Source of the DNA: Tubiluchus corallicola
Taxonomy: Eukaryota > Priapulida > Priapulimorpha > Priapulimorphida > Tubiluchidae
Length of the DNA: 64,000 bases
Direction of reading: 5' to 3'
NCBI GenBank assembly: GCA_030141605.1
Contig: JAQGDQ010000474.1
Coordinates: 64,001 to 128,000, forward strand
In this document: piece by piece, positions 11,501 to 22,541 of the stretch
Position numbering within the stretch: the first letter of the stretch is position 1
Layout: each line of letters opens with the position of its first letter
Made by a program: the position numbers and the translations under genes
Notes under the pieces: generated by a model
The model's input: the letters and a program-made list of their open reading frames with translations, nothing else
Database searches by the model: none
What the model was told of the DNA's origin: nothing

Positions 11501-11719
11501 TAATTACCCGGAAGTTTTTTGTTATTAGCACAAAAAGATATTACATGTAAAAGGTACAAGCAAGCAGAAAGAACCGTAGAACAGCACGTAGTTACAACAT
11601 GTATTCCGCGTACCGAACATGATCAAACTTGTTTCTTGCGAAGTCTAAAACACTTAACCATAAGACAATTTTTGATGGCATCTCTTCAACGATTTACAAA
11701 ATTGCGACAGCTTTGATGT

Positions 11720-12125
11720 TTTAGTTTAGTGAAATCACTGCAGTATCGAGTAAACTCCAAGAGACCACAACACGACAAGAATTATTGACTCTAATATTAG
11801 TGCAAGAGTAGTGTACCAACAATTTAGAGTTGTGTCCACGTAAATCACGTAGTAGTCTAGAATAGAGTTTGTTACTAGGTAAAGTAAAATTACCACTGAT
11901 GATTATATAATGGTTAAAAAGATCTACAGCATCATAGCATTGTTCAAGAGAATATATAAAGTGATTGAACATCAAAGGCCATACTAATTGTACATGTCAA
12001 TTGAGTTCCTTCTATAAGACTTTTTAGGATAACATACTGAGTTGACCAAAGCAACACACGCGTACTCGAGTAGTGGTCTAACCCCAGCTTTGTACAGAAG
12101 TAAAGCTATACACGAGTTTTGACTC
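11720..12125 (-). mobile_element. LINE fragment, reverse transcriptase C-terminal region
   Basis: On the minus strand, broken frames give LLWSTQYVILKSLIEGTQLT and later RDLRGHNSKLLVHYSCTNIR. The same wording appears in the fragment at 33656-34150 (VRLIFEYACLVWSPQYTFL, then RDLRGHNSKLFVQYSRINIR). The pattern EYAC.VWSP after the polymerase domain is usual for CR1/jockey-type LINEs. The copy is frameshifted. Confidence 0.65.
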
Positions 12126-12129
12126 TAGG

Positions 12130-13010
12130 AGCTGATTTCAATCAATTATAATGAAGGTATAATAACTTTTGCACTACCTGTTGATGACGAAATACAGAAT
12201 TTTCATGCCAGTACATCTGTTCACCTGAGGAATAACAGTTTTCAATACGCGAGTTCCTTTTCAGGTTAGTCGAATCCCTAATCACGAACAACTGTTTTTT
12301 TCAATAATGCCATCTCTCAGAAAATGAAGTATTGTAGAAGTAGAGCAAACACGAAGCTGCGCTGCATTTAAGAGGTTCCAGGAACATCAACCAGTTGTTA
12401 CGCCATCGGCTCAAGCTTAACGGACGAGAACTAATTTTAGTGGTTAGTTTATAGGACAAGAAAACGTTCTTCATAAATAGAGCTTAAAAAATTAGTCTAA
12501 AATTTTCTATCACCTACATATTGCCTTATTGTGTACAGAGCTTGCATTACCAGCAACGCTGCATGAAACATGAAAATTAAAACTTTCTCAGTGACTGTTA
12601 GGCACAGCCATTTTGATGGTAGGTTGTCTGAGTTTTGATATCATCGTGTAAAGTATGAAAAAGAACAATCAGAGCATTCAAAACAGTTCACTAACTAAGC
12701 AAAAGTATAAATCACATGATTTTAATCTTAATTTTATGTTAGTGAGATTAAGATTTTTGGTGAGTCAATGGTGCACACTGGGAAGGTGAGTCAGTGGCAT
12801 TTTACCATTTTATATTACTAAGAATTTCCTTTTCTAATTACACAAGTCTTTCAATCAGGTTAAGCGTAATGCAAAGTAGTATAACTTTGTATAGACAGTT
12901 TCTTGGAACGTATTTTAAAATTGCTTTTTCCTTCCCTTTGAAAATGCACGTTACCATATCTAGCTATCCTACTTAGGTATAAAACATGATAACAGCTGAT
13001 AATATCACAC
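12130..13010. other. AT-rich intergenic stretch
   Basis: Nothing recognisable on either strand. Confidence 0.3.
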
Positions 13011-13015
13011 AATTG

Positions 13016-13256
13016 TGCTATGAGTTATAGGCAGTTTTTTTTTACAATTTTTTGTTATATTTTTCTAAGTTGTGTAGCAGTAAAATGAACCTAACGTGCT
13101 AAGTGGTTTATAGATGTACTTAATATGAAAAGATGGCAAATGATTTCAACTTAAGAACATCTACAAACCATTTAGCACGTCAGGTTCATTTTACTGCTAC
13201 ACAACTTAGAAAATATAACAAAAAATTGTAAAAAAAACTGCCTATAACTCATAGCA
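13016..13256. repeat. Foldback element with ~100-bp inverted arms
   Basis: The left arm (13016-13117) and right arm (13157-13256) are nearly perfect reverse complements around a 39-bp spacer. Both begin tgctatgagttataggcag when read inward. The structure is that of a foldback or MITE; no coding capacity. Confidence 0.9.
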
Positions 13257-13259
13257 TGA

Positions 13260-15213
13260 ATTGAGACAATCGCTATCCGTTTGTTGCAAGGCAAATTGCA
13301 AGACATGCAACAAAATAGAACAATTTAGAACAATGCAAAACAACAACGAATCTTAAAAACAGTAAGTAAAAGTAGATTCATTGGACTGCAACATGTGTGC
13401 AACTATTTTACTGTGGTTCTTAACTTTAGCGACACAAATAAATCATTAGAGTGTCAGCAGTAAGTCAGCAGCCATAAATTACTGAAGCATAGAAAGCATG
13501 AAAATTATATCTTCTGAGTAACTATATTCCAAAATAAACATTCATCACCTCACAATCAAACAGAATTTTTCACTTTTTTGCACACATTACTATTTTGATA
13601 ATTGATTTAAAATTATATTGAAGTCGAAATCGAATTAGGATTCAGAATTTTCAAATTCAAATTCTATGCGATTAGAGTTCAATTTGATTTGAATTCCGAT
13701 TTCCGGCACTGTTTGCTCATCTCTAATACTTGCGTGGTAATATTATTATCTATGATGTAATATCCTGTATGCTTCAAGAACAAGATAAGGCACGGGTACA
13801 GCAAGTCTCAGAAAATCGCCTTAAAAAACTATAACAGTTAGGGCGGGCAATGTTAAGTGTATATCACGCTCACATTAAAAGAACTTCCTGTCTGTTTTCG
13901 TGTAAAATATTCCTGCGATACTGACAGAGCCACACCATATTGTATGGCACACAATGTTAATCTCTATAGTGCATGCACACCCAACGATTCTGATTATACG
14001 GATAAGCCATCAATCAGAACTTCTCACTACACTGTTTTGTGTAATGTGTGTGGAAATAGTCTGTGTGGAAAAATACTGTCACACAGACGTTCTTTTTCTT
14101 TTACTTAATTAGTCGACATTCGAAAATAGTTTGTGTTGTGCCACATAGGTCTCAAACACATGAAAACAAATGATGGTGCAACCTGGCAACCAACTCTGTT
14201 CATGCAGGCAATGCTTAGCAGGATGAACACAGCATGAGTTTGCCAGGAAGGAATGATGAGCACTGGCCAGGCACTGGACGTGGACAGCAGATGGAATACA
14301 ATGTAACTGTATCCGGTGCTGTAGGAAATCGTAGTAAAATACAAAATAGAGTTCAATGGCAAGCCGACTATGAAAGAACTTCTAGTTACGAATCTGAGTC
14401 CGCTGCGGAAGATTTTGATTGAAAGCCAAAACATTATTCCTGTTATTTGAATTTCATTGAAAATAAACTTCATATTGGAGTGGAAAAAATTCAATGGAAT
14501 TAGTCTGAATAAAAAATTGTCTAACATAGACCATTTTTGACAGTGCAAGTTGAAAAGTTGGTTTCAAAATTAGTTTCACCTACAACAATTACACTAAATA
14601 CTGTAGTGGACGTATACTATGTCCCTAAACTTTCACAGCAATTTTATTGCTTTGCTGATATTTGATGGTTGGCTGAGTGATCTAGTGTTGAAAACTAAGC
14701 ATTCATCTGATGTTGATGAGGAGGTAGTGATGGCACCCAGTCTGTTACTGTTACTGAACTCCAAGGTTTCCAATGCGAACCCAAAAGTGAAGTCTCTGAA
14801 ACTGCAAGTAGTCGTGAACAAGACTTTAATAGCAGGGTATGTTTTCTGGCACTTATGCTTTCACTTTTCATTTTAGTTTATTATTAGTCAGACAGGACAT
14901 ATGAAATTGCTAAAGCAGACCAGGTTTAAGTGCTCGTTGCCACTATGCCACTAGGCCCTGAAGAGGTTTGCCTCTGTTTACTGTCTTAAAGAATCCTCTG
15001 TTTAATTTTACAATGATGTCGCGATTACTAATAATAGAGTGTGAAATTGAGTTTTATTTTCCCATATTTCATAAGCAATTGCCTCTGAGAAATGAACTAA
15101 ACCACAGTGTTTCTGTATCTGTCTTTTTAGTTGTCTGCTTGTCTCAGTTAAGTCAATAACTATCCATTAGTTTTATGCCCCCATCCCTGAGCTGCGATAA
15201 AGTGTTCACACAT
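13260..15213. other. No recognised gene
   Basis: A + frame at 14234-14422 (NDEHWPGTGRGQQ..., ending SESAAEDFD and a stop) and a stretch at 14710-14830 that reads acidic in one frame and is followed by ag|gtatg are weakly protein-like. Neither resembles a family I know. The antisense frame at 14105-14548 is probably a shadow. Confidence 0.3.
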
Positions 15214-15215
15214 TA

Positions 15216-15557
15216 CAGTCGACCCTCGTTAAACCGGACCCCCTTAGCCCGGATATCGGATAAGACGGACGTCATCCGTGGTAAAGGAAACTGACCGATT
15301 TCTGTCGGAGCCCGAGTGCTAAATTCAACACGGCCTACCAACTGTACAATAATTTCTTTATCCTCACAGGTTAACTATTTTAAAGTAATATTCAGTATAG
15401 TATATAGTGCACAGTATATAGTGCAATGTATATAGACCTTATTAATGTGATTATTCCTGTATAATATAGACCATGTATAGGCATATCGGATAAATCGGAC
15501 AATCGGCTAAATCGGACCACCCCCACCCCCATAGTCCGGTTTAACGAGGGTTGACTG
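15216..15557. mobile_element. pogo-like MITE (CCCTCGTTAAACCGGAC family), copy 1
   Basis: The ends cagtcgaccctcgttaaacc and its inverted partner ggtttaacgagggttgactg are flanked by TA (15214-15215 and 15558-15559). It is 342 bp and non-coding. The copy at 22855-23195 is in the opposite orientation. Confidence 0.88.
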
Positions 15558-15949
15558 TACTTTACATTGTCAAACACCCAAATTTTGGATCATTTTGTCA
15601 GCCAGCATCATTGCCAACAGCTTTGAATAATGCAACATTACCAAAAACTTCCAATCAATTAAGACACATGAAGTCACCTTGAGTAATTTTTATAAAAAAT
15701 ATTTTTTTAAATAGTACACTGATGCACAACTGATAATAACAAGGCCTAAGAAAGTTGCCCAATCAAACGCAAATAAAATTAAGACAGCTTAATAATGTTG
15801 TTGAGGGACTGTATCATCTAGGCTGCTGCCCTACGAGGTTAACAACTTTGTGCATAGATTTGTATACAAGTTATTAGACATTATCAATGACATATTTTGT
15901 ATTATTCACATTAGGTTGAGAAACACTTAAGTAAAATAGATAACAAAGC

Positions 15950-16334
15950 CAGGGCCTATTTCAAGGGAGGGAAGTGGGGATACTTCCCCGGGGCTTCACC
16001 CTCCAGGGGGGCCTCGCGCCAAGGCAACATTTTTTTGCTTTATGCGAACATACTGCCTCCTCTCTCTTGCTGCAAGCGCACCGTTTGCCAGTATTGACAA
16101 GTATTAAGGACTAGTCTTGAGAATAAAGCAGTTTTTCTTTCAATTGTTCTTTCGTTTGACAACTGTATAACTCCATATTTTCTCTTCGAAAATGCTTCTC
16201 CGGCGTTCAAGCAGTTCAACAATTTTCTGGGCGCCAACCATGGTAGTGCCCGCCCGCGCCACTTTGCCCCCCCCCCAAATGGGGCCTCACATGCTCCACT
16301 TCCCTGAGCCTCGCCTAGGCTGAAATAGGCCCTG
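15950..16334. mobile_element. hAT-like nonautonomous element (CAGGGCCTATTTCA family), copy 1
   Basis: Starts cagggcctatttca and ends tgaaataggccctg. Inside are GC-rich subterminal blocks (acttccccgggg, gcctcgc). The flanks do not show a clear 8-bp duplication. The copy at 52112-52867 is shorter here by an internal deletion of roughly 130 bp. The antisense frame across this element is not a gene. Confidence 0.75.
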
Positions 16335-16674
16335 GTGCCAACAAGCCACGGGGGAGGGGGGCATGGCAATGTCTAGAGTTTGCTGGATTATCTGTCTTAA
16401 GAGCAGATTTCTATGTTAGATTTCTGCCTGCCCAATGTCTATTACAGACGTAACAGAGCGCATGATAAACGACATGTCCTAGTTGTACCACACAAATAAA
16501 TGTGAAAATATAAGCAATGCGCAAAAATGTCCATGATTCAATTTCTTACATTTAAATGTAGTGTCTCAATTGGAGCAGCAGATGTTGGTAATGGTATCAG
16601 AGCAAAAAGGGGCAATTCGGGTAGGCCCAAGCTTGCTCTTGTAGCAGTAGCTTCTGCAGTTTCTCTTCTTTCCA

Positions 16675-17380
16675 ATGGGGTATGAAATACCTGCCAAAAA
16701 CAAAAACTATACTATACAACTGCATAAATGCACATTTAGTGTAAATCTGCATGCAATTTCAGTGCATCATACGCGCATGAGAATCGGATTTTCTCAGCTA
16801 AACTATGACCTTTTCTCTAAAGGCTGTAAAGATAATAACGGTCATCCAATATTGCCGAATTGTAACTGTGGATTTCGATTTGAGTCTGTTGAACACTTTT
16901 TGTTGCACTGCCCATTGCATCAACTAGCTAGGGTAGTTATGTTTGATAAATTAAATGCAATACTTCTGCCTGAAAACCTTAATATAGCTGTCTTAGGAAC
17001 TAATGATCTGTTGAAGTTGTTATTATTCGGAAAAGATGAATTTAACTATGTTACTAATTGTAAAATATTCCAATGTATACATGACTTTATATTACGTACT
17101 AAACGCTTCCAGTAGTTTCTATCTGATATAAAATGCATCATTCTTAAATAATCGTACATTAATATTTACTAACTGTCATTTTCTACTAATGACTAATGTA
17201 TCACTGTAGTAAAACTTTAGTACACTAATGTATACTAAAACTAAGTATAGTCTATTCTCACTGTAAATGTTCTTGTAAATAGTGTATAAAGTCTGTTGTG
17301 GTGAGGATCCTGAATCATGTTCTACAAACTGTCTGATCCAATCCTAAATAAATTATGTTTAAACTAACTAATCTGCATGC
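16675..17380 (+). mobile_element. LINE 3' end, C-terminal part of the reverse transcriptase ORF
   Basis: An open frame ends at 17115 with a His/Cys module, HTRMRIGFSQLN ... CNCGFRFESVEHFLLHCPLH. This is the usual C-terminal signature of many metazoan LINE ORF2 proteins (RxxxG.S.LN, then C.CG...VEHFLLHCP). It is 5' truncated. About 260 bp of 3' UTR follow, ending near cctaaataaatta. The first bases of this UTR recur inverted at 58366-58444. Confidence 0.75.
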
Positions 17381-17689
17381 ACGTATTACTTCTGATACGT
17401 AAATAAAACTGGACTGGTGCAATACATTAATTGTGAATGGCACATTGAAATGAACGACACTGGTTAACTAGAAATTCTGCAAATGCTATTCTGTAAACAG
17501 CAATTTTTGACAAACTACTGATAGACCTGATTAAAATAAACAGCTTCACAATAAATGTCCAACAAAACAGTGAAAGTACAATTTTATTAACAGTATGTAT
17601 CATGTCAGCAGCAAAGCATTCACACAGTTGGGACATTTCATATTAAGCTAATTTTTATTATAAGTGCAACACTAATAGTGATAAAAATA

Positions 17690-18275
17690 TTATATATGTG
17701 ATTGCAAACCAAAACCGTCCATAAATCAGCATAGTTTAGATCATGTTATGATGCTTCAAAGTAGAGTGCACTAAAAATTTTGACAAATATTTTTGTATAA
17801 AAACAAATGTTTGGACTGTTATATTCTAGCATCAAATTATCAAGATGTTTACATAATACAAAAAATCTAATTTTATAACCGCGTACAGACTTTTCTGGAT
17901 AGAAACTAGTGCTTCAGAAATTGTAGAAGACTTCAAACACTGATAGTAGCTCGAGGAAGCAGTAATTTTGCTTCGGGGTTTTTTTGTTGCCAAGCCCAGA
18001 TCTTCATCAAGAAGAGCCATCTACTGGATTTAATCATAACTTCAGTGTGTTCTTGCAAAGTCTGTAGCAACCAACAATTGTGCGGTTGCTAAGTGTTTTT
18101 TGCTTAATAGAAACTCGACAAAAAACAATGGCTAACTTTAACAGTGATTTTCTCAAGATTATGTTTTCCAGTGTGCAGCCTGCACCTCAACTTCAATGTG
18201 GATCATCTCAGCTTAGAAATAACATAGAGCGATGAGCTTGGTATCAAAATGATCCTCATGAAATGGAGATTCAGG
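17690..18275. repeat. Dispersed repeat of unknown family, copy 1
   Basis: Shares gcaaaccaaaaccgtccata, acaatggctaactttaacag and gagattcaggatttgtgaat (orientation reversed) with 21262-21998 and 49067-50790. No clear terminal repeats or coding capacity; likely an old transposon. Confidence 0.7.
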
Positions 18276-18489
18276 ATTTGTGAATAGCAAGAAAAGCTTA
18301 ATTGCCGACTTGTTAACGACTGTGCTATGCAAGCACATATTGAAAGCATAATTTAAAAATGCAACTTAAGCAGCCTTGTATGTTGTAAAGCCAAATAGGT
18401 TCTGCAGCACAAACTGAAAATGCAACCACAAAATATTTAATGGCAACACTAACTTTGCCAATAAATGTTAATATATAAATGTAACATAC

Positions 18490-18570
18490 TTGCACAGTGG
18501 AAGATGTGAAAGGTGGTCTGACAGAAGTCGCATCCACAGACGCTGCACTTTGTGTTTTGTTGGTGAACGG
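18490..18570 (-). CDS. Exon 3 of THAP gene C
   Basis: Eighty-one bases between tatttttcag and caa|gtatgt; Ser/Thr-rich. Confidence 0.6.
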
Positions 18571-19478
18571 CTGAAAAATACGAGGAATTTTTGAAAAAAA
18601 AAATCTTTTAAAAATAGCAAAAGCCAATGGAATATCTTGTAAGTAGTGTGATGGTATAAAAACGTTCAAATAAATTGATTTAGTTATATATTATATATAT
18701 ATATATATGCACTGTAACGGTAAGAATTTTTAACTAACATAAGTTGGTAAAGTATGTACATTAGTTATGAATAGATGAGTGCTTACCCATTTTACTTTTG
18801 TCTCTTCTTCATTCTGCGAGCTTTCAAGCAGTTTGGCTACCAACTAAAAAACGAAAACGGCAAACAGAAAAAGCTAAATGTAAACGGCGGTGGGGCGTAG
18901 GGGGGTAGGGGTATTTTAAAATTATACGTAACTGGTATTGTACATACGTAACTGTTTGTGTTAACAAGTGGCTTACTACAGCTGCATTTAGACAAAAAGA
19001 ACATTACAAGCTGAATTTAACCAATTATGATGGTTTAATCATAAGTAAACTGTCACTGTCTTAATAAAAAGTTTCTCTACTAATCTTGTGCTCTAAAATG
19101 CAGTGTGTAGTAACAAAATTTTATTCTCACCTCTTTTCTTTCTCTTTCTGCAATTCGTTTCTCTGTATGTGTACGTCGTTTAGTGTGTTCCACAACTCCA
19201 TGCTTAAAAATTGTTGGAACTGCACCGTTCTTCAGTGTTTTTCGCTTGGGCTGCGGAAGCCCCAGAATCTCATTGTATTTATTTTGATGGTAGCTGTCAG
19301 CCGTGAAATGTTCTGAACAGATAAGGCTTGATATCTTTGGTACAAAATCTTTCCTTGCCACATTATTTAGCCACTTCTTTAACAATTCCGGTTTTTTTAA
19401 AGGAAACTGGTGAAATGTCAATCCTCTAATAGGTGTTCTCTGCGTGTTTTTACACAGCGGGACACTACAGACGGGCAT
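18490..19478 (-). CDS. THAP-domain protein C, three exons
   Basis: Exons 19131-19478 (116 codons), 18787-18843 (19 codons) and 18490-18570 (27 codons) all join in phase 0. Exon 1 holds a complete finger: C4, C9, C54, H57, P26, W36, F58, and the AVPTIF motif that closes THAP domains. A basic helical stretch follows, HTKRRTHTEKRIAERERKE. Exon 2 reads LVAKLLESSQNEEETKVKW. Exon 3 reads PFTNKTQSAASVDATSVRPP and ends at a donor, so the gene continues left. The role is presumably sequence-specific DNA binding, as a regulator or a transposase derivative. Its layout matches THAP gene D, including a 57-base second exon. Confidence 0.72.
18787..18843 (-). CDS. Exon 2 of THAP gene C
   Basis: Fifty-seven bases between gttttttag and tgg|gtaagc. 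Same length and phase, and similar protein (LV..LL.S...E), as exon 2 of THAP gene D. Confidence 0.65.
19131..19478 (-). CDS. Exon 1 of THAP gene C (complete THAP finger)
   Basis: ATG at 19478 is followed at once by PVCSVPLC, so the first zinc ligand is residue 4, the usual THAP spacing. The donor is gag|gtgaga. Confidence 0.8.
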
Positions 19479-20039
19479 CGTAGCAATTTCTGTATGTATT
19501 CAATGACCACAAGTTCACTAACATTAGCAATAATAGTAAAAAAGTCTCATTTGCTGCACTATTTTACAGCTTACAGTGTAGTGCACTTTGCGCAAAACAA
19601 AGACTTCCTTTCCAAGCGTTTCTTCCTTAGTGGCACGCAGAAACGTTAAAAATCAGTTTAACTTGCATTGGAAGTATCCAAAATGTCTGGAAAATATTCT
19701 TAATTTACCACTGTTTGTAGATACCTTGGTGATTGTGGGTGTATGATGTCATAGTCACATGCTGTTTATTCACTGGCTAGCTAAAAAACATGTCTGCACC
19801 ACCATTTACTGCAACAGTTCAAATATTTTACAAAAACTGGCGTGAAAGTGAAAGCATAAGTACTTTAGTCGAATAAGACATACTTAGGTAATATAGTTTT
19901 CAATGCGAGTTTTCTGAAGCTTGCTCTGAATAGAGGGATCACGAAATGCCAATCAGCCTGTGGCAGCCTACCTTACAATAGTCAATTAGGCGCTTTAACT
20001 GCCGCCTCGTGCAAATTAACTGAATCACTGACAGATTTT

Positions 20040-20510
20040 ACCCCATTTTTTCTTCCCACCCCTCATGGTATTTTCCAGCCATGAACTGAGAATTGCACGT
20101 TCTCAAATCCCCTAAACAGTATTACTGACTACTGGTATGATGCAATCGCAGCAGCGTACTACGGAAGGGTACCAGGGATGCAGAAGATGTTCACTGATGT
20201 TCCTTATGGAAAGTCGCCAAATATTTCTTGAAAAAACGAGATCATTAAAGTTTGCTGTCAAAGCAACTCTTCGCATTTAAGCCCAAAAGAAAACTTGTGG
20301 TTGATTGCCAAGTTGCACCTGCAAGAGACCAGTCAGAAGCTGATAGATGCCATCATTAAGATGTGGTACCATAATGCTTGGATTTCTGAAAACTGTCAAG
20401 ATTTGGTGGATTCCATGCCAAAACGAATAGAGAGACTAATAAAAAATCACGAGGCCATATTATATACCGAAAACAATGAGAGTGATAATAACGAGTGTTT
20501 TGAATTATAA
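20040..20510 (+). pseudogene. Tc1/mariner transposase relic, C-terminal part
   Basis: The frame from about 20270 reads SPKENLW...LQETSQKLIDAIIKMW, then CQDLVDSMPKRIERLIKNHE. This is the standard C-terminus of Tc1-type transposases (NPIENLW ... W ... C..LV.SMP.RI...I...G). The upstream part is broken by stops (isolated matches from about 20100). Usual length is about 340 residues; only the last 80 are readable. It ends with TAA at 20508. I could not locate terminal repeats. Confidence 0.75.
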
Positions 20511-21260
20511 GAGACTGCAAAAGAATTCACAGCTTAGATTATTTTTACTTAGACAAAAAGGACAGGCAAATGTTGCAAATGGATGAAACATGTGGAATAC
20601 ATCACAAAAGCCAAGCCCTTTAAAAAATTGTAAAAACCATGCTGTCTTTTCTAGGGTAGTTAGCTTTCCATTTTTTCAAATTTGAAATTTGGCAATGATA
20701 TTTTGTATCTGAAAAATATTATAGCAATTTCAGTACCATACGTACACAGTAAGAAGTTGCCAGATACTATTGGACAGAACAAAATGGTATTTATTAAGGC
20801 TGATAGTTAGTAGGCTTCTTAATTATTACGTTCACAAAGTTTAGCTTGGCCAACTTAGGTTGTTTAAAATCGAATGTTTGTGTTTACGTGGGTCTTTTAA
20901 ATTGGTCACGAAGTCATTTTACATGAACTTTTCTCCTCAACAATAGCTGAAATATCATTCTCAGTAGCTAAGATTCAAATATGTTTTACCACTAAGCAAG
21001 ATTTTCGTTGACTAATTCAGATTGTACAATAAAACTTTCATTTTCATACTGAGATTTGATTCCCAGACATCGGGAAGCAATTTTACATCATATTTAAGTA
21101 AAGATATCTACATTTTATTTTTGCAACAAGTTTGTGCGGTTGTATACTTTTTTCATTGAAGACCAGCATTCCGGTTGTCGGGTAATTGTTTCAGCAGTGT
21201 GCCTTTACAGGAAATATAACAATATTTGTGTACTTGCATAGCAAAATTGTCCATAAGTCA
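20511..21260. other. No feature recognised
   Basis: AT-rich, with no repeat family recognised. Confidence 0.3.
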
Positions 21261-21261
21261 G

Positions 21262-21998
21262 TAGATCACCCCTCTGACCCCCTGATTTACCCGTTAAGCT
21301 TACAGCTACAACTTGAGGTTTCTTTTTTAACCCCCCAGATCTATGCAAACAATAAAAAGCACCATTCTTGCAGTTGCACCCAAGTCAAGGTACTAGAGAA
21401 AATTGTGCATGCAGTTTTTTGTAATTACAAATGTGCGTATCCCTAATGAGTACTTTCATAGCAAAATCATCAATAAGTCCGCAATTAAGCTTTTCTAGTT
21501 ATTCACATATCCTGAATCTCCATTCCATGAGGATCCTTTTGATACCAAGTTCATCACTCTGTGTTATTTCTAAGCTGAGATAATCTACATTGAAGTTGTG
21601 GTGCACGCTGCTTACTCAAAAGCTTAACCTTGAGAAAATCACTGTTAAAGTTAGCCATTGTTTTTTGTTGCATTTCTACAAATCACTTAGCAACCACAGA
21701 AATGTTGGTTGCTATGGACCTTGCAAGTTGGAATATTGAAGTGCACGCTGCTCACCGAAAAATTAACCTTCAAAAAATCCCTGTTAAAGTTAGCCATTGT
21801 TTTTTGACTAGTATCTAGCCAGAAAAGTGGATACATGGTTACAAAATTAGATTTTTAGAATTTTTTTAACATTTTCCTGATCATTTGATGCTAGATTATA
21901 AAAGTCCAATATATTTAACGTTGAAGGATGCACTCTATTTTGAAGCATGACAACGTAGCTTTAACTATGTCGACTTACTGACGGTTTTGGTTTGCAAG
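21262..21998. repeat. Dispersed repeat of unknown family, copy 2
   Basis: Same family as 17690-18275 but opposite orientation, extended leftward by a segment (gtagatcacccctct ... ggttcttt-like) shared only with 49067. Internally, gttaaagttagccattgttt occurs twice. It ends gacggttttggtttgcaagc. Confidence 0.7.
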
Positions 21999-22484
21999 CA
22001 CACATTTAATCTTTCACATAAAACCTTGATATCCTTGATCGAAGTAATTGACTCTTGTTTCTTGTAGTAACATAAGTGTAGCTGTGATATATTTTCTTGA
22101 CTAAGTGACAAATCATTGCAAAACATCCGCTCATTTTTCGTGTTTTGTCCGTATGCTTGTAGCTATTTTGCGCAGCAGCGCTGTCCAGCAAGAGTTTGTG
22201 AGGCGAGACTTGACTGCTACAATATTTTGACTTTCTCTCCATGTCTAAATTTTACCTTTTTGGTGACAAACATACTGCATTTTCGCTTTATGTACTGGTT
22301 ACAAAATTTTAAGTTTGTATAAGCAAAAGGAAACAACAAGCACTTCTCAAACATCATATAACCTTGTATGGAAGGTATATTGGGAAACACTTTAATACCG
22401 CCATTTCTGACTCTTTAAATTTTTCAATGCGAACATCAAATAAAACTGTTTATTCACATACGAAACTGATGCTACTCTACTTAC

Positions 22485-22541
22485 TAGCATCACTTGAGCA
22501 TTTCTTTCACTTTTTGGAGAAGCAAGAAGACTTTTGACCAG
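22485..22541 (-). CDS. Exon 2 of THAP gene D
   Basis: Fifty-seven bases between taatttcag and cta|gtaagt; the counterpart of the 57-base exon 2 of gene C. Confidence 0.6.

Noticed and set aside
14105-14548. 147-residue minus frame
   Set aside because: Hydrophobic, no family signs, overlaps a more protein-like + frame; neither is convincing.
15950-16334. Clear 8-bp target duplication for the hAT-like copy 1
   Set aside because: Flanks aacaaagc and gtgccaac do not match; the call rests on the ends and on copy 2 only.
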